Below, piece after piece: positions 1-13,080 of a DNA stretch of 64,000 nucleotides. The stretch spans positions 32,205,652-32,269,651 of the forward strand of contig CM061070.1 of assembly GCA_030762895.1 (NCBI GenBank), given 5' to 3'. The notes below the pieces were generated by a model that did no database searches, had not been told where the DNA came from, and saw nothing but the letters and a program-made list of their open reading frames with translations. This DNA is from Sophora flavescens (lineage: Eukaryota; Streptophyta; Magnoliopsida; Fabales; Fabaceae). Within the stretch, counting starts at the first letter, position 1. Each line of letters begins with the position of its first letter. The translations under genes were made by a program, and so were the position numbers.

Positions 1-172
1 TTTGACCATTTAATTAATTACGAATGAAATAACTTAATTATCTGTGATTACCAATCTATATCTTTGTTGTTTAGGGGATCAACAAAGGGGCACCTGGTGA
101 TGTTTTTAAACTTCTGGCCATACAGGTTGTCACCATGAAGAATGACGCAGCTTTGGTAAGGTTGGAACATGC

Positions 173-386
173 CACTACAACAGATTAGACTTTAGATAGC
201 GTTTCCGTATGCCTTTTAATAGCGTTTGTAACCGCTATCTATTCTACCGCTATTAAAACTCGTTAGCAAAGATAACATTTAGGAACTGCAATTAATAGGT
301 GACTTTAGATAGCGTTTGTACACGGAAACGCTATCTAAAGTCTGACTTTAGATAGCGTTTGTACAAGGAAACGCTATCTAAAGCCC
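173..386. repeat. Left subterminal repeats of CACTA element N
   Basis: Several copies of TTTAGATAGCGTTTGTAC / GGAAACGCTATCTAAAG in both orientations form short stem-loops. In En/Spm elements such repeats bind the TnpA protein. The same motif family is at 10920-11214. Confidence 0.8.
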
Positions 387-1101
387 CCTTTTTTTTTAAT
401 TTTATTTCTTAACTTTTACATCCATTATTCCTGCATATTTACACAAAAAAACCACAATTGTTGCAGTCAACACAATTGTTCAAAATGTGTTCAAAATATA
501 AGTGTTCAATGCAGCACTGCATATGTTTGTGCAAAGAAACCAAGAACTATACAATCAAAGTGCAACACTCTATACAGCAACTATATATATATATAACCAG
601 ATATAAGTACACCACTCTGTTTCTAAAGTATTCAAATTCACACGAGTAAGACAAAATCAAAGTGCAGCAACTATACCAGATCTCAATCCTTAAGAAACCA
701 AAATCAGAAAACCAACATACATCTACAATTAATCTACATTTACAGCTTCTGTTTGTTTTTCATGAGACCAAGACAACACCAAAGTAATGTGTCGAAATGT
801 GATCCAAAGACTCTGTAGCATACATACTGCATTTCCACCACAAAGACTAACCTGTTACATTGGGATACAGCAGACTAATTAGGTAAATACTACTGTAGCA
901 AGAAACAGAATTCAAATCAAGCATTAACAAAGTGTAACAAAAATAATAAGTTTGAACTTATTTTCTCCTAGCAGTGCACATCAACTCGAAGGCATGTACC
1001 AAGGAAAAACAAATACATAGATAGTTTGGGGTTGATAAATATAAAGCATTATTCACATACCAATGAGTATTGCTGCAACTACTGTGATCAATTTGACATA
1101 A
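387..1101. other. Noncoding 3' region of element N
   Basis: AT-rich sequence between the last exon of the minus-strand TnpA-Ulp1 gene and the subterminal repeats. A short open frame here has no recognisable domain. Probably 3' untranslated sequence. Confidence 0.5.
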
Positions 1102-4100
1102 TCAAACGAACTTTTCAACAATATAGCGACACCACTCTTCCTTGACTTCAGATAGTTGAGCAGTGGAGTATGTGGAGCATTTGAAGTCAAGGAAGTATCG
1201 CGACATAAAAATTAAATAAATTAAGTTACAATTGCTAAAATATTTGAACAGTCACAGTTAAAAGCTAAGTAAACAACATACCGCCATTGGTATTTTAACT
1301 TGGTTCTGCAAGATAGTCTCCTTCATGAAACGCATGACATAGTACCCACAATCTGTACTGTTGGGTTGTCTTGGGCACTATAAAAAATAAAATAGTAAAT
1401 CAATATAGTTTTTTTTATCTAATTGCGCATTAAGTTTTTGCAAATATACATGTATCTGAATCCATTTAATGTTGGTTGCCTTTAAACGCGGCACCTTAGC
1501 TCCGATATTTGCGCGATAAACTTGCAAACCACTAATCACAAAATCAAACAGACTTCATTAAGAAACATATTTTCAATCATCACAAACACACGCATGCTCA
1601 CGTATCGAATGTAATCATAGAAAATCAGAAATATAAAAACATGCTTACGTATCGAATGCATTCTTTAATTCAGGCGATCCCTAGGATCAACATACAAGGG
1701 ATCCAGATAGTAAATAATCTCTTCAACAATATTTATCGCAAGACAAAGACCCAATGATTCCTACAAAAATGTTGAGATAACAAATCCTAAGCACCTCAAC
1801 TTTTATGTAATTCATTATTGTGAATTAAGTCCTAAAGGATAAGCGACTCACCCAACATTGCACGGCGCTAAAAACAAGGGCTGATATTCTCTTTCTTTAG
1901 TTGCAAACCGGTCAGCTAGATACGTTGTCTGTGAATCCCTCCCGAAGTAGTCGTATGTATTTGTTTGGTGTGGGGACAAGAACAGAAACCTCCTCGTTAT
2001 TTCCTTTGGAAGCAACAATTCTTCATACAAATACCTTCAATTAAAATATAAAAATGGATTACACCAATGACATCAATATTTAAATGGAAAGACTAAAAAA
2101 ATATTGTACACTTTAAACCTGATTTATTACCTGATATATGCGGAAATAACGGAGGCAGATACCCATTCATGATTTACAACTTCTATGATATTTTCAGTAT
2201 TGAGCATCTCAATGAAATGGTGACCAAAAATATTTTGTTCCATCTCTACGTACAATTGGTCAGCATTTTTCATATTCTTTCGTTCATGTATTTTAAGGAA
2301 ATTCAAATATTCCAGAGAAGTTGTAGTTGAACCAGCTGTAGGTGGGTTGGCCTCAGAGTTGCCTCCTTTATTTTCTGGGGTTGTAATTGACTCCTTTGTA
2401 TATCCAGACACTCTGCCCTTGCCTTTAGCTTTTGCGGGTGTCTGGAAATTTTGCATTTCAATATGCCGCTTAGTGATCAACTAATGTAATGCATATATGC
2501 CGTATATGAAAAGGTTGAAAAATGCAATTACATACCATATTAATTACAACCACGAGATCAATTGGCCATGCCACATAAGTACCTATTGCATCTCCTACTG
2601 TCATCACATCTGCATCAACGATAGGTACCGGCAATGGCGCATCCCCTCGGTTGCAACATCAACTCCAACTTTCACATGGTTAAGGGGTACTGGTCCAGTG
2701 TGCGGTGTAACACCCGGCTCATTGTATACTTTACCCATAGCAACCATACGATAGTTTGGGGTCGATAAATATAGTCGACATGAGTTGACGCCCTAATCCA
2801 ATGATAGATTAATAAGTCGTGAATTAAGGCATCCAATTGAATGTATTTAATCTGCAAATGCAATACTAGTAAAAAAAAAAAGGCATGCATTACCTCCGGA
2901 AGCCTCTTTGCAGATGGTAGAGTGCAACTATCTTTGACGCTTGCTTGGGCTGTGAAATTAGCCTGCCTCTCCTCATCATCCTTTTGTTTCAGCTTTTCTT
3001 CCAAAATGTTCAATCTATCGAGAGTTGAGACACCAATGTCTCCCACTTTTTCGCTTCCGAGTTATTTCTTGCACGACCTTCGGGTGGGAAGTAATCTTTT
3101 TGTGAGACGCCGAAACCCACACCCCCTAACACGCCTGTGGTTCTCTGGCACACCTATGGCTTTGGCAAGAATATCCCGGCGACCAAAGTCTTCTATCTCT
3201 CCTCTCTACCGCAGATCGTGTGATGCTTCCTCCTGACACATAGTTATTGGTGAAATGCAAATGTTAAAATTATTATATATTATCATATGAAAATAACAAT
3301 TGATAATGTAATCGTTAGTCTACTAACACATTTATTCCACACGGTCTGCGTATTTTTGTTGTCAATTACACCCGCCTTGTTCTCGCGGGCTTTCCTCCAC
3401 ACAATATGGCGTTTAATTTTCTTAACTTCTGGCCCCGTCTCCTGTATCTGTATATTGAGATAATATAAATTAACCAAACAGTTTAAAAGTCATATTTACC
3501 ACAAATGCAGTTAAATATATATATATATACATACCAATTCATCCTCAATGTCAGCATACCCCTTACGTGATGCTTTGTAAGGGCATGCAGGATCTAACGC
3601 CCTGTTGCGATTTTCATTGCTTAATTTCTATTCAGACACATATAAGTAATATTAATACATGGTTAATGTCATATGTACGTATTGCTATAAAATTATAAGG
3701 ACTAACGTGATATTAAACAGACCAGGAATTGAGCATCTCCTGTGCGTATTGCTATAAAATCTGTCCACTCATCCCTTGATATGTGTGGATATTGTGATGG
3801 AGGCTCCTCATTGATATTCCCGTTGGCATCTCTTAGAAATTGTTTGGTCAATCTAGTTCGGAATGCCCTATGTAGGTTACCAGCTTCCTGAAGTACAAAT
3901 TTTTTCCTAGATTCATCAACATTAAAAGACATCTGCAAAACAATATAAACAACGTGTCAAAGTAAGTATGTTTACATAGTTTACATAGTTTACAATATAA
4001 TTTATAAATTTTAACAATTACCTGTACATCAGCCCATATGCTCTCTTTGAAACCATCCAAAGCTTCATCCTTCCAATTAGAACAAATAATTGGGACCGTT

Positions 4101-4358
4101 TGCCGAACAACGGCCCCAATGTAACTCTTCAATATTTTACCATTAGCACGAATAGGTTGGTCCAAAGAATTCCATTCAACCTAATAAAAATAATAAAGTA
4201 ATTAAATCTAGATATCAAACAACATTATGAAATCCTTAGATTAGTAAGTAAATTACATCAAATTTTTGTCCTTTACTCCTAGCGCGGATGACCGCCTTCA
4301 TAACTGTTGGCCCACGTCTCGCCGCTTTGGCATCACTAGAATTACTTGAAGATGCCAT
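1102..4358 (-). pseudogene. TnpA-like (Transposase_24) fused to Ulp1-like peptidase, element N
   Basis: A many-exon minus-strand gene starting at ATG 4358 (MASSSNSSDAKAARRGPTV). The first exons, ~4358-4263, 4180-4024, 3932-3723, 3619-3535 and ~3449-3316, have plausible GT-AG ends and encode a Transposase_24 (TnpA-type DNA-binding) region. A coiled-coil-like stretch (LDRLNILEEKLKQKDDEERQ) follows in the exon at ~3222-2893. The 3' exons encode an Ulp1 fold: NHWV near 1750, AINIVEEIIYYLDPL at ~1735-1690, then TDCGYYVMRFMKE near 1340 with the catalytic Cys, ending VEEWCRYIVEKFV-like at stop 1102-1104. His, Asp and Cys are recognisable. It is broken by in-frame stops (one near 3210, another near 3070), a frameshift near 2635 and one beside the His motif. 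It lies just downstream of tnp2, the usual CACTA order. Confidence 0.75.
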
Positions 4359-4535
4359 TTACCTACAAAAATATTAGATACAAGTAAAACATCAATGGAC
4401 ATTAATATAACATTAATTGATGCAAAATATAAAACAACTATGAATAACAAAATCAACACTAGCATTACCGGAAGATGCTAACTATAATATAAAAGGATCA
4501 AAAAGTTCATTTAAACACAAACACTACATACATGT

Positions 4536-7500
4536 TTAAGTCAACCTTTTTCTTTTCTTCATTTGATTGAGATTTGTTTGTCCTTTATTAGTACGAAATG
4601 GTGGATTGACCAAAAGCCCCTCATCATGATCATCTCTCATATACATACCATCATCCCTAGTTGGATCAATCTCAAGTGATTGTAATGTCCCGACGAAAGG
4701 ATCATCTTCAATATCAACATCTCGATGGTCTTGATCATCAACATTAGTAATTATTTTGTTAGTCAAAAGAACAATGGACCTTTTCATATCAGCTGGATCA
4801 GTGACATAGAACACTTGTTGAGCTTGAGATGCTAATATAAAAGGCTCATCTTTATACCCCACCTTATTAAGATCCACCTGCATGAACCCCGACTCATCAA
4901 TCAACACACCGTTATTATTGTCAACCCACTTGCAACCAAACACACCAACCTTAAACTTTGTGTAATCCAACTCCCATATGCGTTCAATGACGCCGAAGTA
5001 TGACATATTTGCATATATCGGGTTTTGTCTTTGGCACTTGAGATATGCATCGACCGAGCTACTAGAGTCACACCACTGTTTTGCATTGTACTCCGACCAT
5101 CTTGTTCTTTTGTATAGAATGTGTACCCATTAATTTGATAACCGTGGTAAGAGAACACATGCAAACTTGGACCTTTGGCTAACCATCTCAATCTATTTGA
5201 AACTGAAGTATCATTTTCAGTCAACTCTGCATAAATGTGATCTCTTAGCCACGTTATAAAACAACGATTGTGTTCTCTAGTTAGCCAATTTTGATTCTTA
5301 TTTGGATACAAACTCTTAAGCATGTCCTTGTGTTTTTCAACATATGGCTCAACCTCATCGGCATTGTGCAGAACATATAAGTGTGCTTGCTCCCATTCTG
5401 TCCTTGTTATAGTCACTATTTCATTTCCAAAGTAATTCCTTGCCCCATCATTCTCCATGTGTGACGAGACTTTGGCAGCCCTATAGATTCAGCATTGGAT
5501 AGGTATTCGTCACAGAATTCAACAGCTTCTTCGACAATATACCGTTCAACAATACAACCTTCCTCGTCGTGATCGGTTTTTCACATACCCTTTTAATATC
5601 TTCATATAACGCTCAATCGGGTACATCCATCTCATATAAGCTGGCCCACACAGTTGTGTCTCTCTAACAAGGTGAATGGTTAGATGAACCATTATGTCAA
5701 AGAATGAAGGTGGAAAGTACATCTCAAGCTCGCATAAAGTCACAACAATTTCTCTTTGCAATGATGGCAACTTCCCAGGGTCAATCACTTTGCTGCAAAT
5801 TGCCTTGAAGAAGAAACAGAGTTTAGTTAAGGCCCCCCGCACTTTGTTAGGTAAAATAGACCGTATACCAATGGGTATCAACTGCTCCATGAGAACATGA
5901 CAATCGTGGGACTTTAGACCTTTTAACTTGAGATCTTTCATCGATACGAGGTTCCTAATGTTTGAAGAGTACCCTTCCGGAACCTTAACTCCTTCAAGAA
6001 ACTTACAAAAAACAGTTTTTTCTTTTCTAGATAGAGTGTAAGCAGCGGGAGGAAGATATGTACTTTTACCCTTCTTCGTCGATCCCAATTCTCTTCTTAT
6101 TCCCATACTAACCAAGTCCAACCTTGCATTGATGCCATCTTTAGTCTTCCCTGGCACATTGAGTAACGTACCAATGACACTATCACAGATATTATTTCAA
6201 CGTGCATCACATCGAGGAAATGTCTTACATATAATGATTTCCAATATGGCAACTCAAAGAAAATCGACCTTTTCTTCCACCCTCTTGTGACAATATCTCT
6301 CGCAAAAGGTTTACCGAATTGGATATTCAAATCCTTTACCTTTTCAAAAAGTTGATCACCCGTCAAAGGTGAAGGCGCTCTACCTTCTTCCGAGTTCCCA
6401 TTGAACGCCTTTCTCCACCACCGGTAATGATGACTTGGATGCAAAAATCTACGATGCCCAAGAAAGACATTCTTCTTACAATGTTCTAACCGCATCCAAT
6501 CTGCACCCTCTTCACATATAGGGCATGCACACTGACCCTTGATGCTATATCCTGACAGATTACCGTAGGCTGGAAAATCATTAATTGTCCCAAACAACAT
6601 AGCTCTCAAATTGAAACTTTCTTCCTTATACCCATCATACACCTCCACACCTGTCTCCCACAGTTGTTTCAAGTCTTCAATCAAAGGAGTCAAATAGACG
6701 TCTATATCATTTCCTGGTTGTTTGGGCCTAGAAATTAACATAGATAACATCATAAATTTGCGCTTCATGCATAGCCATGGGGATAGGTTGTAAATCACCA
6801 AAATCACAGGCCATGTACTGTGAGAGCTACTTTGAACACCATGCGGGTTAAATCACAAGAGCCAATGCAAGTCGTAGGTTTCTTGAATCTTGCCCAAAAT
6901 CAGGATAATCATGATCAAATTTCTTCCATTGCGGAGAATCTGCCGGGTGCCGCAGCTTGCCATCTTTGATCCTTTCATCCTCATGCCATGTCAAGTGCTT
7001 TGAATCTTCAGAACTACGGTACATGCGCCTAAATCTGGGTATTATGGGAAAATACGACTCAACCTTCTCTGGATCTGATTCTTTCTTCTTATATCGTGAG
7101 GCATTACATTTAGGACACATCTGTAACGATGCATATTCATTCCGAAATAAAATGCAATCGTTAGGACAAGCATGTATCCTCTCGTAGCTCATGCCAATAG
7201 AGCGTAACATTTGTTTAGCCTCGTATGTCCGACTAGGAAGCACATTATCATCTCGCAACATGTCTTTCAATAGTGTGAGTAAGTCCGTAAAGCTCTTATC
7301 AGTCCATCCGTTGCCCGATTTCAAGTTATACAACTTTAACATCGCCGACAATCTTGTGAATTTAGTACATCCATCATACAATGGTTGCTCTGCATCACTT
7401 ACCAACCTCCCAAACATTTGTGGACAATCCCGAAGATCCTCTTCAACAGCATTTGCAATGTCTTCAAAACGATCGCCCTCATAAGTATTTCTGTCGGTAT

Positions 7501-7777
7501 CGTATGATGAATATCTCACACGATTCCTCATTTCACTAGACTCAGCTCTTGTCTCACCATGTTTTGTCCAACATGTATAACTTTGATCGATTCCATTACA
7601 CACTAAATGTTCTTCCAAATCGGCTGCACTAACTCGCCTTGCATAACAACAATCTAAACAAGGACATATGATTGTATTAGGGTTTTTCGCATGCCGAACT
7701 GCAAAACTAATGAACTCTTTCACCCCATCCTCATACTCCTTCGTTAAACGATTGGCAGACATCCATTTCCGATCCAT
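4536..7777 (-). pseudogene. tnp2 (TnpD-type CACTA transposase), element N
   Basis: Starts at ATG 7777 (MDRKWMSANRLTKEYEDGV). Order: N-terminal transposase-associated region with CPCLDCC; tnp2 core at ~6807-6190 (LCMKRKFMMLSMLISRPKQP, DVYLTPLIEDLKQLWETGV, TINDFPAYGNLSGYS, CPICEE, FLDVMHVE); DUF4218-like region at ~6150-5550 (LKSHDCHVLMEQLIPI, IVVTLCELEMYFPPSFFDIM, YPIERYMKILKGYVKNR); DUF4216-like region at ~5020-4640 (YFGVIERIWELDY, FKCKW-like GCKWVDNNNGV). The protein is spread over several frames; frameshifts fall near 6850, 6195, 5575, between 5550 and 5470, and near 5025. It cannot encode a whole transposase. Tnp2 is expected to act in the nucleus on the element ends together with TnpA. 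Confidence 0.88.
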
Positions 7778-7959
7778 GCTTTTCCGATCTACAAAAATAT
7801 TTATTAAACATATTTACTTTGAGTTTATAGTGGTTGAGGTCTACATGCAATGTATACAGATTAAAGGAATGAAAGGCTGCAAACAAAACACATTGTCGCT
7901 GAGTATTGCTGAAGGAACCAGTGTCAGCTTGTTGATGAGTGTGATTCCACATCATCTTT

Positions 7960-8500
7960 GTCTATCATTTTGCATGCATTTTCATGTAGTTTAGGCATAT
8001 TTTTATTAGATTTTAGGTTAATTTTCCTTTGGAACGGGTAAGGCGGTTTTCGTGTGTTGTTTTGCAGATATCAAGGGTAAAATGCTCAGGATCAACCATG
8101 ATGAAGTTTGGATAAAGATAGGGCTTTAAAAGTGCAGAAAATGAGCCAAACAGAGTCCATCACGGCCATGATCGAGCAAAACTGAAAAAGAAGAAAGGCT
8201 GAAGTCAGAGTCTGTCACGGCCTGGCCGTGATATCCATCACGACCGTGACCCAAAACCACCACAAGTCAGAGCACATCACGGCCCAGCCGTGAAATTCTT
8301 CACGGCCATAACAGAGGGCTCGCGACGCGAGCATAGGCTCGCCTCGCGAGAGACTGGAATTTCGCAGAGCAACCAGAAGCAGAGACCGTCACGGCCTGGC
8401 CGTGATATCCGTCACGGCCTCACGGCCGTGACCCAAAACCACCAAAATCTGAGCACAGAACATTAAATTAAATGATATATAAAAGGAAAGGATCAACAAA
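7960..8500 (+). repeat. Probable LTR remnant with GC-rich palindromes and TATA box
   Basis: Within the 5' region of element N. A GC-rich block at 8155-8445 holds repeated near-palindromes (TCACGGCCGTGA-like, CTCGCGACGCGAG, CTCGCCTCGCGAG). It is followed by TATATAAAAGG at 8475-8485. The layout, including upstream TTTTAGGTTAATTT and a TTTTGCAGATATCAAG-like stretch, resembles the LTR of the Athila-like element at 45338. No clear TG..CA ends or target duplication were found, so calling it an LTR fragment is inference. Confidence 0.4.
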
Positions 8501-10919
8501 CTGAAGCAACAAAAACAAACATATGAACCCATTCTTCACATTCCGAAAAACATTGAAACAAAACAAAACAGGATACCAAAGAAGATTAGGTTCAAAATGC
8601 ATACAGTCAATCCGTCAATCCATATTCATATTTTCAAATAATGATTGACACACAAACAAGTCACATTCCATTCAACACCAATCAAACCGAAAATTAAAGA
8701 GCAAGTAAAATAAAACCTTGAACACAGACTGTGAACTTGGATAAAAACACACTCCCACAAATATTAAGAATGTCCTGAAATAAAATTTGTAAATGATAGA
8801 AAATCACCCGAACACAGATCGTGAAATTGGAAGTGGGTTCCACTAAAGCTGCAAACTTGGAACCGGGTTCAACCGGGAATGCGCCCGTGATCGTGTCACG
8901 TGACTCACGAGCCAGAGTGTGAAGCTCTTAGTATGAGACTTAATCATATTTAAAAAGGGACAGATTGGCAAACAAATTTGTCTTGCATTTCACGATTTAA
9001 CACTAATAAGAAATGTGATGAATTAATGTTAGCACAATCAAGGACCATTTAAACATATTTCAGTTCTAAAAGTAAGACAATGCTGAAACGCGCATACAGC
9101 CAAAGCATTCATACTCAAGTATAATATCGGGATACTTTTGACACAAAATGCACAAAACCCATTCCGACCATTCATACTCAAACTTTCCATGTAATAATTC
9201 ATTCAGATCTGATATCAAGGTCCTCTAAAATATGAGACTGAAAGAAAAAAAGCGAGAAACAAACACATGGACGCAAAGGGACTTACAAGATTTCAAATAA
9301 AGATAATCGGAAGTCATTGTTCTGCATAAGATCCATGAACCCTATCCCACATGAAATCAAGTCCCTAAGCATTTGACCACCTAATCTAAAAGAAAAGGAA
9401 TAAATAGAAAAGGCAAAGTTAAACTTTAAATAGTAAAAGCTTTCAAGTTCTCTTCATGTTCATATTTCTTCAACCAAAACTCATCCGTTTTGTTTTTTCG
9501 AAATGTAAATCCATTACATAATGAAACAAGAAAGTGAAGCCAAGATTGATCACAAGCTAATCACATAGAGTGGTGAATACTGATCCAAAAGCAACAAAAT
9601 AAAAACAATGCACCAATGAAATCCCTTTTATCCCTCAAAACAAAATAATGACCATTCTTTGACACAAGCACATTTAATCGAAAAATTGTCCAATAGAAAC
9701 AATAACCAAAATTCACATTCAAAATTTGTGTTCAAATATCACGATCGATATTAGAAAGAGTGTTACCTGAACCCAACAAGAAAGCCAAGAGAAGTGTCCC
9801 AGTTGACTTGATGACTCGGCGCAAAGACAGCCCAAGAGGAGCAAAGGAACAATGAGAGGGAGCAGAAACGCAAAACGACATTGTGAAAGTGTGAACTATG
9901 AAACTAATAGATTTTATATGAAGGGAGCAGAAACTGCAAAACAACATTACATCTCGGTTATCTTCCACTCCCACGTAACACTATGAAAGTGTGAAACTAA
10001 AACTACAACTATTCGGAATGGAATCCATATTCAACTCATCAAAACCACAACCCCGATTGTAATGTTAAGTACTCGGAGGATTCCAATGCAAATGGAGTAG
10101 AATTTGCTAGTTGAACTAACATGGATTTTAAGTGTAATTTTAGTATAAAGCTACTGAGCATTGTTCACATTCTCTCTCCGTGGCCAAGTGAGAACCCAAC
10201 TTTGCCGTAACCATGCTCTATCCACATGAGTTTAAGCTAGATCTACATATATAATGGTTTCTCAAAACTTATGAAGCCAAAACAGGATTGCCATATGCAC
10301 AACTTCATCAAGCTTTTGTTGTGTATCATCCTATAGGATTACCACGTTAAATAATCATGAAATTTTCTTAAACTACCCCATAAAGCTTCAAAAAAAAAAA
10401 ATGTTTTGGTTTCATAAGTTTTGATGAAGTTGTGCATATTTGAAAGGCAAAAGGGAAATTATATCAAGAACAATATGGCACAAGAGATGCCACAAGAGAA
10501 GTGACAGAGAGTAACAAAGCTAGTGATCACAACCTTTCACCAAACCAACAACAAAGAATCAAACCCAGGACCCATAGCACACAAAACAAACAAGGGGCAA
10601 ACTGAAAGATCAATATAAGTGCATAAAAAAGTTAACAAGATGAGTTGTAGGCAACAGAAACCCATAGAACAGAGCCACAAGAGCTTTGCACCAAAAGAGC
10701 GACACACGCAACAACAAAGAAATAACCTGCAACTTGAGCTAACCCAACGAAACCCTGCTAGTATGATTTAAGTTCTTTCTCTTTCTGAGTAGCAGCAGGC
10801 GAGCAATGGCGAAGGTGAGGGAAGAAAAAAGAGATGGCATGCAGAGGGAAGGAAACAAGAGAATGAAAATGAGGACGAAACAGAGAGGGAAGGCCGAGCG
10901 CGCGTCTAATTTTACTGGG
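8501..10919. other. Noncoding 5' region of element N
   Basis: AT-rich sequence between the tnp2 start and the right subterminal repeats. No protein domain recognised. Around 10266-10440, two 16-18 bp motifs each recur in inverted orientation but in the order A, B, A', B' rather than as a simple hairpin. The promoter and leader of tnp2 should lie here but could not be placed. Confidence 0.4.
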
Positions 10920-11214
10920 AAGACCTAAGATAGCGTTTCCTACAGGAAACGCTATCTTAGGTGATACCTAAGATAGCGTTTCTGAAGGAAGCTATTTAGG
11001 TATCACTAAGATAGCGTTTCCGTGTGGAACCGCTATCTTTTCCTAAGTGACACTTTTAATAGCGGTTCCACACGGAAACGCTATCTTAGGTTATACCTAA
11101 GATAGCGTTTCCCTTAGGGAAACGCTATTAAAAGTCCCCCATCACTTTTAATAGCATTTCCACACGGAAATGCTATTAAAGGTGCGTTATTAAAAGTCTA
11201 TTTTGTTGTATATG
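10920..11214. repeat. Right subterminal repeats of CACTA element N
   Basis: At least five inverted-repeat units of CCTAAGATAGCGTTTCC / GGAAACGCTATCTTAGG and AATAGC variants, matching the left end in motif and density. The terminus is at 11204-11214. Confidence 0.85.
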
Positions 11215-12597
11215 ATGCCAGTCCAGGTGATGAACTGTATATCCCAAAGAAGGAACTTATGGAGATTGTACTCAATAAAAAAATGGCTAGTTCTGCACAC
11301 CTATCGTTATGGTGCACGTAAGTACATTTTATTTATAAGTTAAGTAATTAATTTTTAAATACTATGATAATTAACATGTTTTTTCAATATATTAGGTATC
11401 TGCATCGTATGTTAGTTGATCAGGGTAACCTCACCCTTTATGGGTTCATTGACCCCATGTTCATTCAGGGTGATGTTCTCCTAGCATCAGAAGACCGGGT
11501 CACCACCATACGTGATATACTTGCCCGAGACGATCATCAATTCTACCTTGCGCCTTATCTCAATAAGTAAGTACCGGTTATTTAATTATAACTATATATG
11601 ACTTAGTCACTAACTGTTCCGTAAATACAGCCAGCATTGGTAACTGTTGGTCTTGTACCCTAGGATGAACGTCGTGGTCTTCTTCTGCTCAATTGGAAAT
11701 AAGCCGACGAATGAACTGAAGACGATCATCGAAACGTAAGCATTAAAATACTTTATAATTAGTAATGCAGTTGTTTTAATTATCTGAAATCTATTAGATA
11801 TACTTTAATTAATGTTTATTTTGTCATGATAGTTCTATTAATGCAAACCACATGTTGCGTGGTGAAAGGCGTCGGGCTATCATATGGATTATTCCTAGCG
11901 TAAGATATTTATTAGTTCAAATGCATCAAATGCAGTGGGTATAATTATTGATTTCTATTTAATTCCTCATATTCTAATTGGGTTTCATTTGTACGTAGTC
12001 ACTATACAACGTGGATCATGGGAATGTGGATACTATGTGATGCAGTGGATGTTGGAAATTATCTCCTCCAGGATCACTGAAAGATGGCACGAGGTAAATG
12101 TTAATTGATAACAATTAGAAGTAACATTTATAGATTCGTTATATGTTTTATGTTAGTTTATTACTTAAAAGATATAATCTTTTGTCGAATTAAACTTGCA
12201 GATATTCAATAATCCAACTCCATTATATGATTCCGACATCAACAACATAAGGTGGCATTGGGCAACTTTCTTTCTTGAAGTGTACCAACCATAGTTTGTA
12301 TATATATTTATGTAGTTAGTTTAAAAACTTATGATGTACTAGCTATAGTGTACTTTTGACCGATCATATGTATTTTGATATGAAATCTATAATATATCAT
12401 GTAGCTTTTTGGTTTCTAATTATCTTTGTTGTCTGAATGTAATTGAACGTACATATATATTGTTCGTAATAAATTCAGTATATATTAATTGTGTTTTTGT
12501 TGTACAAAAGTGATTGTTGAGAATATTTAGAGTATGTTATTCTGGTATTGATCTGCATTATTACTGAAACAGGGGAAAATAACAGTTTCAAAAAAAA

Positions 12598-12970
12598 ATT
12601 AGACTTTATACATCAGTTTTAAAAAAATCGATGTGGAAAGTGAAATTTCCATATCGGTTTTCATGAAAACCGATGTGTAAATTGAAATTTTCACATCGGT
12701 TTTGTAAAAACCGATGTGTAAAGTCTAATTTCCACATCGGTTTTCTTAAAACCGATGTGGAAAGTGATATTTCCAATAGTTTACCAATTGACAAATGAAC
12801 TTTCCACATCGGTTTATGTAAAAACCGCTGTTAAAAATGTACTTTAAACATCGGTTTTAAAACCGATGTGAAAAGTGGCAATAAACCACATCGGTCTTTT
12901 CAACATCAGTTTGAAAACCGATGTGAAAAGCCAAAAATAACCGATGAGGAATCCCTCTTCTGCACTAGTG
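12598..12970. repeat. Subterminal inverted repeats and terminus of element O, copy 1
   Basis: Repeated units of CACATCGGTTTT joined to AAAACCGATGTGNAAAGT form a chain of short hairpins up to the terminus TCTGCACTAGTG. This motif class differs from that of elements N and F. Confidence 0.85.
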
Positions 12971-13080
12971 ATTATTCCTAGCGTAAGATATTTATTAGTT
13001 CAAACGCTTCAAATGCAGTGGGTATAATTATTGATTTCTATTTAATTCCTCATATTCTAATTGGGTTTCATTTGTACGTA

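Larger units (their letters stand above)
173..11214 (-). mobile_element. CACTA element N, nested in element O
   Basis: En/Spm-type element with genes on the minus strand, so its 5' end is on the right. The left terminus CACTACAACAGATTAGAC is mirrored by TGTTGTATATG at 11204-11214, an imperfect terminal inverted repeat of ~21 bp. Both ends carry the same subterminal repeats (AGATAGCGTTTCC and its complement). The target duplication can be read as TGC (3 bp, typical of CACTA) within a 4-bp ATGC match at 169-172 and 11215-11218. It contains a degenerate tnp2 and a degenerate TnpA-Ulp1 gene, plus an apparent LTR remnant around 7960-8500. Confidence 0.85.
75..12294 (+). pseudogene. Ulp1-like C48 cysteine peptidase gene of element O, split by element N
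   Basis: Exons inferred from GT-AG junctions and reading frame: 75-172 joined across N to 11215-11317, then 11396-11566, 11631-~11735, 11833-11899, ~12001-12092 and 12202-12294. The peptide shows Ulp1 landmarks: HW followed by LLVLYP (catalytic His region), then WECGYYVMQWM (catalytic Cys in ECGYY), ending FFLEVYQP. The gene is dead twice: N is inserted in the first visible exon, and the codon after HW is TAA (11641-11643). Removing N and one duplicate target copy restores an unbroken frame (LVRLEHA joined to SPGDELYIP). Ulp1-like genes in CACTA and MULE elements are related to SUMO proteases; their role in transposition is unsettled. The N-terminus lies upstream of the window. Confidence 0.75.

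Noticed and set aside
10266..10440. MITE or simple hairpin
   Set aside because: Two motifs recur inverted but in the order A, B, A', B', so no clean terminal inverted repeat or target duplication can be drawn.
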